Assembly: GCF_021991635.1 (NCBI RefSeq)
Contig: NZ_JAFFJA010000018.1
Location: 1-64,000 of the forward strand
DNA length: 64,000 bases
Direction: 5' to 3'
DNA from: Tepidanaerobacter sp. GT38
GTDB lineage: Bacteria; Bacillota; Thermosediminibacteria; Thermosediminibacterales; Tepidanaerobacteraceae
The notes beneath the pieces are model-generated. The model did no database searches and was not told where the DNA came from. It saw only the letters and a list, made by a program, of their open reading frames with translations. Positions 17,393-25,378 of this stretch are shown one piece after another. Each line of letters begins with the position of its first letter. Within the stretch, counting starts at the first letter, position 1. A program made the position numbers and the translations under genes.

Positions 17393-18880
17393 GTGGATAA
17401 TAAGAAAATTGAGGATTTAATGAACTGGGCAATCGAGCGAACAAGTATTGAAATTGGCAAAACCGAAAAAAAAGAAGATAAACTGAATGAATCAGATATT
17501 AGAGATGCTAAAATAGAAATCGAGATAAGTGATAACAAAATGACTGCAGCACTTTTTGTAGTCCCGCCTAAAGGCGGAATAATGGTTACATTTGAAAAAA
17601 TAATGGAGGAGCTTTCGGCCAAAGGTATAAAGTACGGTATTGATGAAAATAAAATAAGAGAAATTGTAAATAATAACATTTTTAACACATCAATCGTCAT
17701 AGCTTCTGGAACACCGCCAGTAGATGGTGAAGATGGAAAAATACAGTTTTACTTTGACACCAATCGAAATCTTAAGCCTAAGTTACTTGAAGACGGAACT
17801 GTTGACTACCACAATTTAGGATTAGTAATTAACGTACAAAAAGGACAGCTACTAGCGGAAATTATTCCACCTACCAATGGCACACCTGGCATGACCGTTA
17901 CAGGAAAAACTGTAAAAGCTAAAGACGGCAAAAGGCCAATAATTCATGCTGGCAAAAATGTGATAGTTTCAGAAGATGGTAGCAAGCTGCTTGCAGATAT
18001 TGACGGTCAACCGGTTTTTTATAACAACAAACTAAGTGTTTTGCCTGTTTTAGAAATCAAAGGCGATGTAGGACCAGCTACAGGGAATATTGACTTTCTA
18101 GGCAGTGTCATTGTGTTGGGCAATGTAAAGAGCGGGTTTACAATCAAAGCCAGCCAAGATCTGGAAGTTTACGGCATTGTTGAAGCGGCTCAAATTGAAG
18201 TTGGAGGCAATATTGTAATTAAAAGAGGAGTTCAGGGGCAAGGCAAAGGATTCCTTGAAGCAGGGCAGGATTTTACGGCAAGATACATTGAAAATGCTAC
18301 AGTAATTGCTGGAAATAATATCGTTATTTTTGAAGCTGCCATGCACAGTCATCTTATTGCTGGAAGAGATATAAGACTTGAAGGCAAAAAAGGGTTAATT
18401 GTGGGTGGCACTGCGAAAGCCGGTGAGAAACTTATTGCAAAAACTATTGGTTCTCCAATGTCAACTTATACAGAAATAGAAGTTGGAATTAATCCTACAC
18501 TAAAAATCAACTATCAAAATATTTGCAGTAAGCTTGCAGATATAGAGAAAGATTTGCTTAAAATAGATCAGGCTTTAAATGTATTACAGCGATTAAAGGA
18601 AAAAAATTTGTTGACACAGGAAAAACAAGTGTTATTCGACAAGCTTGTACTGACCAGAGAGGCTTTAAAAAATCAGCAACTAGAATTAAAAGAAGAAAAG
18701 GAACGTCTTGATTCGGTTATGTCCCATTCAGGCAGAGCAAAGATTTCAGCTTCAAATATCTGTTATTCCGGTGTTAGTTTAGTAATTGGCAATGCTAGTT
18801 TAAAAGTCAGGGATAAGGTTAATCATGTTACTTTTTACAATTATGAAGGCCAAATAAGATTTGGGCCATATGAAGACTAG
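17393..18880 (+). CDS. FapA family (DUF342) protein
   Basis: A 495-residue DUF342/FapA protein. The central part is rich in Gly/Val repeats (VIVLGNVKSGFTIKASQDL, VEAAQIEVGGNIVIKRGVQG) that form a right-handed beta-helix. The C-terminal third is a coiled coil (about residues 375-440). Members are found in flagellar operons beside sigD; in Vibrio a homologue affects polar placement of flagella. No enzyme function is known. The GTG start follows AGAGGTGAGAAG. It sits 15 bases after sigD in the same transcript. Confidence 0.9.
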   Translation: MDNKKIEDLMNWAIERTSIEIGKTEKKEDKLNESDIRDAKIEIEISDNKMTAALFVVPPKGGIMVTFEKIMEELSAKGIKYGIDENKIREIVNNNIFNTSIVIASGTPPVDGEDGKIQFYFDTNRNLKPKLLEDGTVDYHNLGLVINVQKGQLLAEIIPPTNGTPGMTVTGKTVKAKDGKRPIIHAGKNVIVSEDGSKLLADIDGQPVFYNNKLSVLPVLEIKGDVGPATGNIDFLGSVIVLGNVKSGFTIKASQDLEVYGIVEAAQIEVGGNIVIKRGVQGQGKGFLEAGQDFTARYIENATVIAGNNIVIFEAAMHSHLIAGRDIRLEGKKGLIVGGTAKAGEKLIAKTIGSPMSTYTEIEVGINPTLKINYQNICSKLADIEKDLLKIDQALNVLQRLKEKNLLTQEKQVLFDKLVLTREALKNQQLELKEEKERLDSVMSHSGRAKISASNICYSGVSLVIGNASLKVRDKVNHVTFYNYEGQIRFGPYED

Positions 18881-18888
18881 GTGTTGTT

Positions 18889-19203
18889 ATGACTGTAAGA
18901 CCTGTCGACCTTCAGACCTTGATGCCAAAATCTACAGAGGTATCAAAAATTCAACATTTACAAAAAGAAAATCAAGAAGCACAAAAGGCCATACTTGCTT
19001 CAGGATTTCAGATGCAGCTTGAAACTTCCAGGCAAAAAGTTAACAAACGCGCAAGACCTGAGGGGATTATTATAAATGAAGAACAGGAAAAACCAAAGGG
19101 AGACAGTGACAGAAAATCTAAAAAACAAAGCAAAAACCAAGATCCAAAAGAACAACGAACATCTATAAAAAAGTCTGGCCATTATATTGATATAAAGATA
19201 TAG
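18889..19203 (+). CDS. Hypothetical protein at the end of the flagellar operon
   Basis: A 104-residue soluble, highly charged protein that I do not recognise. The N-terminal 45 residues (VRPVDLQTLMPKSTEVSKIQ, then an EAQKAILASGFQ helix) look ordered. The rest is a Lys/Glu/Gln-rich tail that is probably disordered. It starts 8 bases after the DUF342 stop, has CTAGGTG as ribosome binding site, and ends 12 bases before the operon terminator loop. Position at the end of a fla/che operon suggests a flagellar role, which is inference. Confidence 0.7.
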   Translation: MTVRPVDLQTLMPKSTEVSKIQHLQKENQEAQKAILASGFQMQLETSRQKVNKRARPEGIIINEEQEKPKGDSDRKSKKQSKNQDPKEQRTSIKKSGHYIDIKI

Positions 19204-19224
19204 CCTATACTTTATAAATTTTTT
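19191..19224 (+). terminator. AT-rich intrinsic terminator of the flagellar operon
   Basis: The stem TATAAAG-(A)-TATA pairs with TATA-CTTTATA around a GCC loop (19191-19216), then AATTTTTT follows. The stem begins inside the last codons of the preceding gene. It is weak in G+C, but the stem length and T-run fit a terminator, and a new promoter begins 10 bases on. Confidence 0.6.
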
Positions 19225-19233
19225 ATTTAGCAC

Positions 19234-19287
19234 TTGACATTTTCTAACACATAAAGTATATTATAACCATAAATCCGAGTAATCCGA
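19234..19287 (+). promoter_or_regulatory. Promoter and candidate operator of the iscR operon
   Basis: TTGACA (19234-19239) and TATATT (19257-19262) are separated by 17 bases, a near-perfect sigma-A promoter. Immediately downstream are two direct copies of AATCCGA (19272-19278 and 19281-19287). The second runs into AATCCGATAGGAATT, which is partly palindromic. This is where an autoregulating Rrf2-type repressor would bind. The promoter is seen directly; the operator is inferred from position and the CCGA-rich repeats. Confidence 0.75.
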
Positions 19288-19309
19288 TAGGAATTAGGGG
19301 AGAAGTATA

Positions 19310-19759
19310 TTGAAGTTATCAACTAAAGGTCAATATGGCTTAAAAGCTATGTATGACTTAGCTCTTAACTATGGAAATGAACCTATTTCGCTAAAGAGTA
19401 TTGCTGAAAGGCAGGAGATCTCTGAATATTATTTGGAACAACTTATGGCTATTTTAAGAAAAGCCGGTTTAGTGCGAAGCGTTAGAGGCGCTTATGGTGG
19501 TTATATGCTGACTCGTGACCCTTCTGAAATCACCGTAGGTGATGTATTGAGAGCTTTAGAAGGTCCAATAGGCATTGTTGATTGTGTGTTGGAGCAAGAT
19601 GCAATTAAATGCCTCAAATATGAAAATTGCATATCAAGGATAGTATGGGAAAAAATAAGAGACAGCATAATTAAAACAATTGATTCAATTACGCTTTTAG
19701 ACATGTGCAACGAAGCAAGAAAAAAATTAAGAGCTGAGACCTTTAGAAATTATTCGTAA
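19310..19759 (+). CDS. iscR: Rrf2 family regulator, IscR-like
   Basis: A 149-residue winged-helix regulator. The N-terminus is STKGQYGLKAMYDLA, the recognition helix region is EYYLEQLMAILRKAGLVRS, and the wing is VRGAYGGYML. Three cysteines (Cys92, Cys101, Cys107) lie where IscR binds a [2Fe-2S] cluster, though the spacing is wider than in E. coli IscR. The start is TTG with GGGGAGAAG upstream. It heads an operon with iscS, iscU and mnmA, so it likely senses Fe-S status and controls its own operon. CymR-type cysteine control is an alternative. Confidence 0.88.
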   Translation: MKLSTKGQYGLKAMYDLALNYGNEPISLKSIAERQEISEYYLEQLMAILRKAGLVRSVRGAYGGYMLTRDPSEITVGDVLRALEGPIGIVDCVLEQDAIKCLKYENCISRIVWEKIRDSIIKTIDSITLLDMCNEARKKLRAETFRNYS

Positions 19760-19792
19760 AATAAACTTTATTTATAAAGGAGATGGCATTTT

Positions 19793-20983
19793 GTGAAAAG
19801 AATATATATGGATCATGCGGGAACTACCCCAGTCAGGCCAGAAGTTGTAGAAGCTATGCTGCCATATTTTACAGAAAACTTCGGGAATGCTTCTACAATT
19901 TATTCTTATGGAAGAGAAGCCAAGAAAGCTCTCGAGGACAGTAGAGAGAAAGTGGCTCAGCTAATAGGTGCAGATGCAAAAGAAATTTACTTCACTTCTG
20001 GAGGGACTGAAGCTGATAACTGGGCTTTAAGGGGAGTTGCAGCTGCTAATATAAAAAGGGGCAATCATATTATAACTTCGGCCATTGAACACCATGCAGT
20101 TTTGCACACTTGCGAAGACTTAGAAAGACAGGGCTTTAAAATAACGTTTTTGCCGGTTGATGAATATGGTTTAGTTGATGTTAAGCATGTAGTTGATGCC
20201 ATTACAGACAAAACTATAATGGTATCAATCATGCATGCTAACAATGAAATAGGCACCATTGAACCTATAAAAGCAATTGGCGAAGCAATAAAACAGAAAA
20301 AACCCGATATTATTTTTCATACTGATGCCGTTCAAACAGTGGGTAAAATTCCCGTAGATGTTAACGACTTAGGTGTAGACCTATTAAGCATGTCTTCCCA
20401 TAAAATTTATGGGCCAAAAGGTATTGGTGCACTGTATATAAGAAAAGGCACTAAAATTTCGCCATTCATGACAGGCGGTGCTCAAGAGAGCAAACGCAGG
20501 GCAGGAACTGAAAATATTCCAGGAATTGTTGGATTTGGAAAAGCAGCTGAACTTGCCAAATCAGAGCTTCAAGAGCAATACGATAAACTTATTAAACTGC
20601 GTGATAAATTAATAAATGGTATAATGGAAACTATACCTTATACTCGCTTAAACGGTCACCCAACCCTTAGATTACCTCATAATGTCAATTTTTCTTTTGA
20701 ATTTATTGAAGGTGAGTCGATGCTGCTGAATTTAGATATGAAAGGTATTTGCGCTTCAAGTGGCTCCGCCTGCACATCCGGTTCCCTGGATCCTTCACAC
20801 GTTTTGCTTGCTATAGGTTTGCCTCATGAAATAGCCCATGGGTCATTGCGCTTGACACTTGGCAGAGATAATACCGAAGAAGATGTGGATTACGTCCTGG
20901 AAGTACTTCCTGGTATAGTTAATAAATTAAGGGAAATGTCACCTTTATTTGCAGAACGAAAGGAGCAACCGAAAAATGTATAA
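19793..20983 (+). CDS. iscS: Cysteine desulfurase (IscS/NifS)
   Basis: A PLP enzyme that moves sulfur from cysteine to Fe-S scaffolds and to MnmA. The PLP-binding Lys204 is in SMSSHKIYGPKG, and the ASSGSACTSGSLDPSHVL loop carries the persulfide-forming Cys327. The loop is of the long, mobile group I (IscS/NifS) type rather than SufS. N-terminal MDHAGTTPVRPEV is typical. The start is GTG with AAAGGAG upstream. The 3' end overlaps iscU by 8 bases. Confidence 0.96.
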   Translation: MKRIYMDHAGTTPVRPEVVEAMLPYFTENFGNASTIYSYGREAKKALEDSREKVAQLIGADAKEIYFTSGGTEADNWALRGVAAANIKRGNHIITSAIEHHAVLHTCEDLERQGFKITFLPVDEYGLVDVKHVVDAITDKTIMVSIMHANNEIGTIEPIKAIGEAIKQKKPDIIFHTDAVQTVGKIPVDVNDLGVDLLSMSSHKIYGPKGIGALYIRKGTKISPFMTGGAQESKRRAGTENIPGIVGFGKAAELAKSELQEQYDKLIKLRDKLINGIMETIPYTRLNGHPTLRLPHNVNFSFEFIEGESMLLNLDMKGICASSGSACTSGSLDPSHVLLAIGLPHEIAHGSLRLTLGRDNTEEDVDYVLEVLPGIVNKLREMSPLFAERKEQPKNV

Positions 20984-21356
20984 TGAGAAGGTTATGGATC
21001 ATTTTTCAAATCCGCGAAATGTGGGGGAAATCCCGGATGCTGATGGAGTTGGAACTGTCGGCAATCCAGTTTGTGGAGATATAATGAAAATTTATATAAA
21101 AGTAAAAGACAATATAATTGAAGATATAAAATTTAAAACTTTCGGCTGTGGAGCTGCAATAGCTACAAGCAGTATGGTTACAGAAATGGTCAAAGGCAAA
21201 TCTATCGATGAAGCTTTAAAGATAAACAACAAGCAGGTTGCAGAGGCTCTTGGAGGACTACCTCCAATAAAAATGCACTGTTCAAATCTAGCAGCAGATG
21301 CACTGCATGAGGCAATAAAAGATTATAAGAAAAAAGTAGGGGTTAATGTTGAATAA
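20976..21356 (+). CDS. iscU: Fe-S cluster scaffold protein IscU/NifU N-terminal type
   Basis: A scaffold on which IscS builds Fe-S clusters. Three ligand cysteines and the adjacent Asp are seen: NPVCGD, KTFGCGAA and IKMHCSN. The N-terminus YNEKVMDHFSNPRNVGE is the family start. ATG 20976 is preceded by AAAGGAG inside the end of iscS; the frame opens at 20949. 126 residues is a single-domain protein, lacking the NifU C-terminal domain. It overlaps mnmA by 11 bases. Confidence 0.95.
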   Translation: MYNEKVMDHFSNPRNVGEIPDADGVGTVGNPVCGDIMKIYIKVKDNIIEDIKFKTFGCGAAIATSSMVTEMVKGKSIDEALKINNKQVAEALGGLPPIKMHCSNLAADALHEAIKDYKKKVGVNVE

Positions 21357-22455
21357 AAAAAAGGTCGTCGTGGCAATGAGCGGGGGCGTAGACAGTTCAG
21401 TTTGTGCTTATCTGCTTAAACAGCAGGGATATGACGTAGTTGGAATGACTATGCAGATTTGGCAGGATATGCCTTATGAAACTCAACTTAGAGAAGGCGG
21501 CTGTTGTTCGATCGGAGCGGTTTATGATGCGCGGCGCGTAGCAGACAAGATAGGAATTCCGTATTATGTAATCAATTTAAAAGAGTCCTTTAATGAAAAA
21601 GTCATAAAGTATTTTATCAAAGAATATTTGTGTGGAAAAACCCCAAACCCCTGCATTGCCTGTAATAAATTTCTTAAATTTGAAGATTTGCTGAAAAAAG
21701 CATTAGAAATTGACGCCTTTTACTTGGCGACAGGTCATTATGCTAAAGTGGAATATGATGGTGCTTCGAAACGATATGTGCTTAAAAAATCTGTGGATCG
21801 TGACAAAGACCAATCATATGCACTCTATAATCTCAACCAGTTTCAATTAGAACATACTCTTTTTCCGTTAGGGTATTATACAAAAAAGGAAATTAGACAG
21901 ATAGCTGATGAAATTGGTTTAGCAGTAGCAGATAAACCTGACAGCCAAGAAATTTGTTTTGTAAATACTAATTATCGGGATTTTATTAGTGAAAATGCTC
22001 CAGGGAAGATAGAAGAAGGACCTTTTGTTGATACAAAAGGAAATATATTAGGCAAGCATAAGGGTATACCTTTTTATACTATAGGTCAAAGGAGGGGGCT
22101 AGGAATTTCAGCAGGAAAACCCTTGTATGTCGTAGACATAGATGTTGAAAATAACGCAGTAATTTTAGGGGAAGAAAAAGACTTATATGCAAAAGAGTTT
22201 TTGGCTAATAATATCAATTGGGTGGCAATAGAAAAGCTTAATGGAAAACTCAATGTAAATGCAAAAATAAGATATAATTTTGAGGAAAAGCCTGCTGAAA
22301 TAATGCCTTTCGGCGACGAAATGGTGAAAGTAGTTTTTAATGAACCTCAAAAGGCCATAACCCCTGGACAAGCAGTAGTTTTTTATCAAGATGACATTGT
22401 AATCGGTGGAGGCATTATAAAACAAAGATGTGATTTTGAAAAAAATACGCTTTAA
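21346..22455 (+). CDS. mnmA: tRNA 2-thiouridylase MnmA
   Basis: MnmA thiolates U34 of Lys, Glu and Gln tRNAs with sulfur relayed from the cysteine desulfurase. The PP-loop is AMSGGVDSSV (from residue 10), the nucleophile lies in NPCIACNKF (Cys103/Cys106) and the partner is Cys204 in QEICFVN. The tRNA-binding FYTIGQRRGLGIS motif follows. 369 residues fit the family. It is the last gene before a terminator, and sharing an operon with iscS matches its sulfur source. Confidence 0.96.
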   Translation: MLNKKKVVVAMSGGVDSSVCAYLLKQQGYDVVGMTMQIWQDMPYETQLREGGCCSIGAVYDARRVADKIGIPYYVINLKESFNEKVIKYFIKEYLCGKTPNPCIACNKFLKFEDLLKKALEIDAFYLATGHYAKVEYDGASKRYVLKKSVDRDKDQSYALYNLNQFQLEHTLFPLGYYTKKEIRQIADEIGLAVADKPDSQEICFVNTNYRDFISENAPGKIEEGPFVDTKGNILGKHKGIPFYTIGQRRGLGISAGKPLYVVDIDVENNAVILGEEKDLYAKEFLANNINWVAIEKLNGKLNVNAKIRYNFEEKPAEIMPFGDEMVKVVFNEPQKAITPGQAVVFYQDDIVIGGGIIKQRCDFEKNTL

Positions 22456-22470
22456 TTGCGTATTTTTTTC
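22441..22470 (+). terminator. Intrinsic terminator after mnmA
   Basis: AAAAATACGC (22441-22450) pairs with GCGTATTTTT (22458-22467) around a TTTAATT loop, running straight into T residues. It overlaps the last codons of mnmA. The stem is A-T rich at its base, so read-through into the next small gene is possible. Confidence 0.75.
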
Positions 22471-22528
22471 ATTTTGGGGGAAAATATTAACAGTAAAAAT
22501 ATTCCATGGATAAATAGAGGTGATAGCA

Positions 22529-22714
22529 TTGGTGGTGTGCCCTTTGTGTAACAAAAAAACAGTAGGCAAAGTCGGCACTAATCAATATTATTGTTGGGAG
22601 TGCTTTGTGGAATTTACAATTCAAAAAAACAAAACTACCGTATATGAAGTTTGTGATGATGGCACATTATTGCCATATGGTAGTAAAAGCGAGCAATTGA
22701 CTATGGGGAATTGA
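22529..22714 (+). CDS. Small zinc-ribbon protein
   Basis: A 61-residue protein with four cysteines in two CxxC knuckles: CPLC (Cys4, Cys7) and CWEC (Cys22, Cys25), spaced as in a zinc ribbon, followed by VEFTIQKNKTTVYEV. Its target is unknown; a nucleic-acid or ribosome-associated role is only a guess. AGAGGTG lies upstream of TTG 22529, so I start there rather than at GTG 22520, which is inside that SD. It lies between mnmA and a PerM-family gene whose ribosome binding site follows the stop closely. Confidence 0.75.
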   Translation: MVVCPLCNKKTVGKVGTNQYYCWECFVEFTIQKNKTTVYEVCDDGTLLPYGSKSEQLTMGN

Positions 22715-22730
22715 AAGGGGTGAAAAGACT

Positions 22731-23762
22731 ATTAATATATTATCGAACCGGACTTTTTTATACCGGCTTTTTTTGTTTATTGTAATATTATTGGTTATAA
22801 TTTATGTCTTTATCAATAGGGAAAAGGTGTATGCAGTCGTTTTGCCATTTATCTTCGCTATAATTATTACATATATATTAAATCCACTTGTTGAAATGCT
22901 AACCGAAAAGAAAATGAACAGGACAGCTGCTGTAGCTTTAATATATTTTATATTAATAGGTTCAATTATTGTTGCGCTTGTATTCATAGTACCAATTATA
23001 ATTTTAGAATTGAACAAGCTAATAGATACACTGCCGTTTTATACAAGTGAAGTTCAGAGAATTTTTGCAAATATAAAGACAACTTACCTTGCATCTTTGC
23101 CTATAAGCCTTCAAGAAGTTGTTGATAGAAACATCAATAGAATGGAAGAACTGTTGCTTGACTTGCTGCAAAAGGTAGCAGATGCAATAATTGGCATCTT
23201 TTCGAGCATTCTCAGTATCATATTAGTTCCTATACTGAGCTTTTACTTTTTAAAGGATTTAGATAAAATAAAGCATAACGCCATATTTTATATACCTTCT
23301 TCTTATAGAAAAATAGTAATACAATGGTTTGAAAAATTTGGCAACACATTAGGCAGGTATTTGAGAAGTCAATTGTTGGTAAGTCTAATAATCGGCATTT
23401 TGACGACACTATCCATGGTTATCATAGGTGTAGATTTTGCCTTTCTCATAGGTATAGTAGCAGGTTTTACAAATATAATACCTTATTTTGGGCCGTTAAT
23501 TGGGATAATGCCTGCTATAGCTATAGCTATGCTTCGATATCCTGATAAGATACCATGGATAATTATTTCGATGATAATAATACATCAATTAGAAAGTGGA
23601 ATAATTTCTCCTTACATTGTAGGAGAACATGTGGGCCTTCATCCAATTACTGTTATCTTTGCGCTTTTAATTGGCGGAACTTTTTTTGGATTGGTAGGGC
23701 TTATCCTAGCAGTTCCAATAGCAGCTTTGATAAAATTAATCATTGTGAGCAAAAAATCATAA
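22731..23762 (+). CDS. AI-2E/PerM family membrane protein (probable ATT start)
   Basis: A member of the PerM/AI-2E exporter superfamily with about seven or eight membrane segments. The family core is GIVAGFTNIIPYFGPLIG, followed by HPITVIFALLIGGTFFGLVGLILAVP. The first standard start is TTG 22773, which has no ribosome binding site and would open inside the first membrane helix. Upstream, AAAGGGGTG (22715-22722) sits 8 bases before ATT 22731; that codon gives a basic leader (NILSNRTFLYRLF), and no ATG, GTG or TTG lies in frame back to the TGA at 22698. I therefore infer an ATT start. The substrate is unknown. A second family member is at 28539. Confidence 0.82.
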   Translation: MNILSNRTFLYRLFLFIVILLVIIYVFINREKVYAVVLPFIFAIIITYILNPLVEMLTEKKMNRTAAVALIYFILIGSIIVALVFIVPIIILELNKLIDTLPFYTSEVQRIFANIKTTYLASLPISLQEVVDRNINRMEELLLDLLQKVADAIIGIFSSILSIILVPILSFYFLKDLDKIKHNAIFYIPSSYRKIVIQWFEKFGNTLGRYLRSQLLVSLIIGILTTLSMVIIGVDFAFLIGIVAGFTNIIPYFGPLIGIMPAIAIAMLRYPDKIPWIIISMIIIHQLESGIISPYIVGEHVGLHPITVIFALLIGGTFFGLVGLILAVPIAALIKLIIVSKKS

Positions 23763-23777
23763 ATTTGTTGGAAGTTC

Positions 23778-23806
23778 TTGCACTAACGTGGTTTTTGTGG
23801 TATACT
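23778..23806 (+). promoter_or_regulatory. Promoter of the rpsB operon
   Basis: TTGCAC (23778-23783) and TATACT (23801-23806) are separated by 17 bases and lie just after the preceding stop codon. Transcription would begin near 23813, leaving a leader of about 100 bases before rpsB. Confidence 0.8.
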
Positions 23807-23828
23807 AACAAACGGCAAAAATACACAC

Positions 23829-23884
23829 GCTGATGGAAGTTTTAAAGAGGGTGCCGTTAGGTCTCTTTGATTAATGAAATCAGC
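23829..23884 (+). promoter_or_regulatory. Folded rpsB leader, candidate S2 autoregulatory element
   Basis: GCTGAT (23829-23834) can pair with ATCAGC (23879-23884), enclosing a second stem AAAGAG (23844-23849) / CTCTTT (23863-23868) with a 13-base loop GGTGCCGTTAGGT. The structure ends next to the translation start region (AGGAGGTGA before ATG 23913). Ribosomal protein leaders bound by S2 are known in bacteria, including Firmicutes. That this is one is inferred from the fold and place. Confidence 0.6.
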
Positions 23885-23912
23885 GGAGGTTATAACATTA
23901 GGAGGTGAAAAA

Positions 23913-24614
23913 ATGTCAATAGTTTCAATGAAGCAATTATTAGAAGCTGGAGTGCATTTTGGTCATCAGACAAGAAGATGGAATCCCAAAATGAAGGAGT
24001 ATATTTTCACAGAAAGAAATGGGATTTACATCATTGACCTTCAAAAGACCGTCAAGAAAATTGAAGAGGCTTATGATTTTGTAAAAAACCTTGCAGCTGA
24101 AGGCGGTAAAATACTTTTTGTCGGGACCAAAAAGCAGGCCCAGGAGTCTATCCAGGAAGAAGCTCAAAGATGTGGCATGTATTATGTCAATCAGCGTTGG
24201 CTGGGCGGCATGCTTACGAACTTCAAAACTATAAGGAAAAGAATTGACAGGCTTAATGAGCTTGAAAAGATGGAGGAAGAAGGACTTTTTGAGGTTTTGC
24301 CGAAAAAAGAAGTTCTAAACTTACAGCATGAGAAGGAACGCTTAGAGAAAAACCTGGGTGGCATTAAAGATATGTCTGAGCTTCCACAGGCAGTCTTTAT
24401 CGTGGATCCGAGAAAAGAAAGAATTGCTGTTTCGGAAGCTCGTAAATTACAAATTCCAATAGTTGCAATTGTCGATACTAACTGTGATCCTGACGAAGTA
24501 GATTACGTAATACCTGGCAATGATGACGCTATCAGAGCAGTAAAATTATTGACTGAGAAGATTGCAGATGCAGTCATTGAAGGTAGACAAGGCGAACAAA
24601 TGGATGCTGAATAG
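23913..24614 (+). CDS. rpsB: Small ribosomal subunit protein S2
   Basis: S2 of the 30S subunit. [24 protein letters not shown] is the family N-terminus, and [31 protein letters not shown] and [23 protein letters not shown] are further signatures. ATG 23913 has AGGAGGTGA upstream; the frame opens at 23874 within the leader. 233 residues is typical. It is co-located with tsf, as in nearly all bacteria. Confidence 0.98.
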   Translation: MSIVSMKQLLEAGVHFGHQTRRWNPKMKEYIFTERNGIYIIDLQKTVKKIEEAYDFVKNLAAEGGKILFVGTKKQAQESIQEEAQRCGMYYVNQRWLGGMLTNFKTIRKRIDRLNELEKMEEEGLFEVLPKKEVLNLQHEKERLEKNLGGIKDMSELPQAVFIVDPRKERIAVSEARKLQIPIVAIVDTNCDPDEVDYVIPGNDDAIRAVKLLTEKIADAVIEGRQGEQMDAE

Positions 24615-24622
24615 CAAAGATT

Positions 24623-24656
24623 AAGGTAAGGGGGGCTGTTTAACCCTTACCTTTTA
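24623..24656 (+). terminator. Hairpin terminator/attenuator between rpsB and tsf
   Basis: AAGGTAAGGG (24623-24632) pairs with CCCTTACCTT (24644-24653) around an 11-base loop, followed by TTATTTA. The T-run is short and broken, so it probably attenuates transcription, leaving more rpsB than tsf message. Confidence 0.7.
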
Positions 24657-24678
24657 TTTAAAACAGGGAGGTTGTTTT

Positions 24679-25272
24679 ATGATTTCTCCAGAGCAGGTTA
24701 AGGAACTCAGAGAAAAAACCGGTGCAGGTATAATGGATTGTAAAAAGGCCTTGGTAGAAACAAATGGTGATATGGAAAAGGCCATAATCATACTAAGAGA
24801 AAAGGGATTGGCAAAGGCAGCTACAAAACAAAGCCGTGCTGTATCTGAGGGTATAATTGAATCATATGTACATGGAAATGGTCGTATTGGCGTTTTGGTT
24901 GAAGTCAATTGCGAAACTGATTTTGTAGCACGCAATGAAGAATTTAAAAGCTTAGCTAAAGATATTGCAATGCAAGTAGCTGCTTCAAATCCTAAATATT
25001 TATCTCGTGATGATGTTCCCCCTGAAGTCCTTGAGAAAGAAAAAGAAATTTTAAGAGCACAAGCTTTGAATGAAGGTAAACCTGAAAAAATAGTTGATAA
25101 AATTGTAGAAGGGCGAATTGAAAAATTTTATGAAGAAAATTGCCTTTTAGAACAGCCTTTTATTAAAGATCCTGATAAGAAAGTTTCCGAGCTTATAATG
25201 GAAAAAATTGCAGTTATAGGCGAGAATATTACTGTAAGCCGATTTGTTCGATTTGAGCGTGGACAAGTATAG
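24679..25272 (+). CDS. tsf: Translation elongation factor Ts
   Basis: EF-Ts recycles EF-Tu by nucleotide exchange. An N-terminal UBA-like domain leads to the contact motif [12 protein letters not shown], then the core [21 protein letters not shown]. At 197 residues it is the short form with one core subdomain repeat, as in Thermus and many Clostridia, versus about 280 in E. coli. GGGAGG precedes the ATG. A strong terminator follows. Confidence 0.97.
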   Translation: MISPEQVKELREKTGAGIMDCKKALVETNGDMEKAIIILREKGLAKAATKQSRAVSEGIIESYVHGNGRIGVLVEVNCETDFVARNEEFKSLAKDIAMQVAASNPKYLSRDDVPPEVLEKEKEILRAQALNEGKPEKIVDKIVEGRIEKFYEENCLLEQPFIKDPDKKVSELIMEKIAVIGENITVSRFVRFERGQV

Positions 25273-25291
25273 TGATTATTAAGACATACCG

Positions 25292-25324
25292 AAAAAGAGA
25301 CACCATTTAAGTGTCTCTTTTTTA
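25292..25324 (+). terminator. Intrinsic terminator after tsf
   Basis: AAAAAGAGACAC (25292-25303) pairs with GTGTCTCTTTTT (25311-25322) around CATTTAA, and the T-run is continuous with the stem. A 12-bp stem makes this one of the clearest terminators in the window. Confidence 0.9.
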
Positions 25325-25378
25325 AAAAAGAGGATTTTATGACAAAATATCGAATTTCTTTAGGAAAGAGGGCCGTGG

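Noticed and set aside
19251-19290. Possible sigma-D (sigma-28) promoter, from TAAA and CCGATA elements before iscR
   Set aside because: The spacing between TAAA and CCGATA is far from the required 15 bases, and a near-perfect sigma-A promoter explains the region.
22745-22775. ACCGG...ACCGG followed by a T-run as a terminator before the PerM gene
   Set aside because: Only CCGG (4 bp) can pair and the flanking bases do not extend the stem; the T-run encodes Phe/Leu codons of the first membrane helix.
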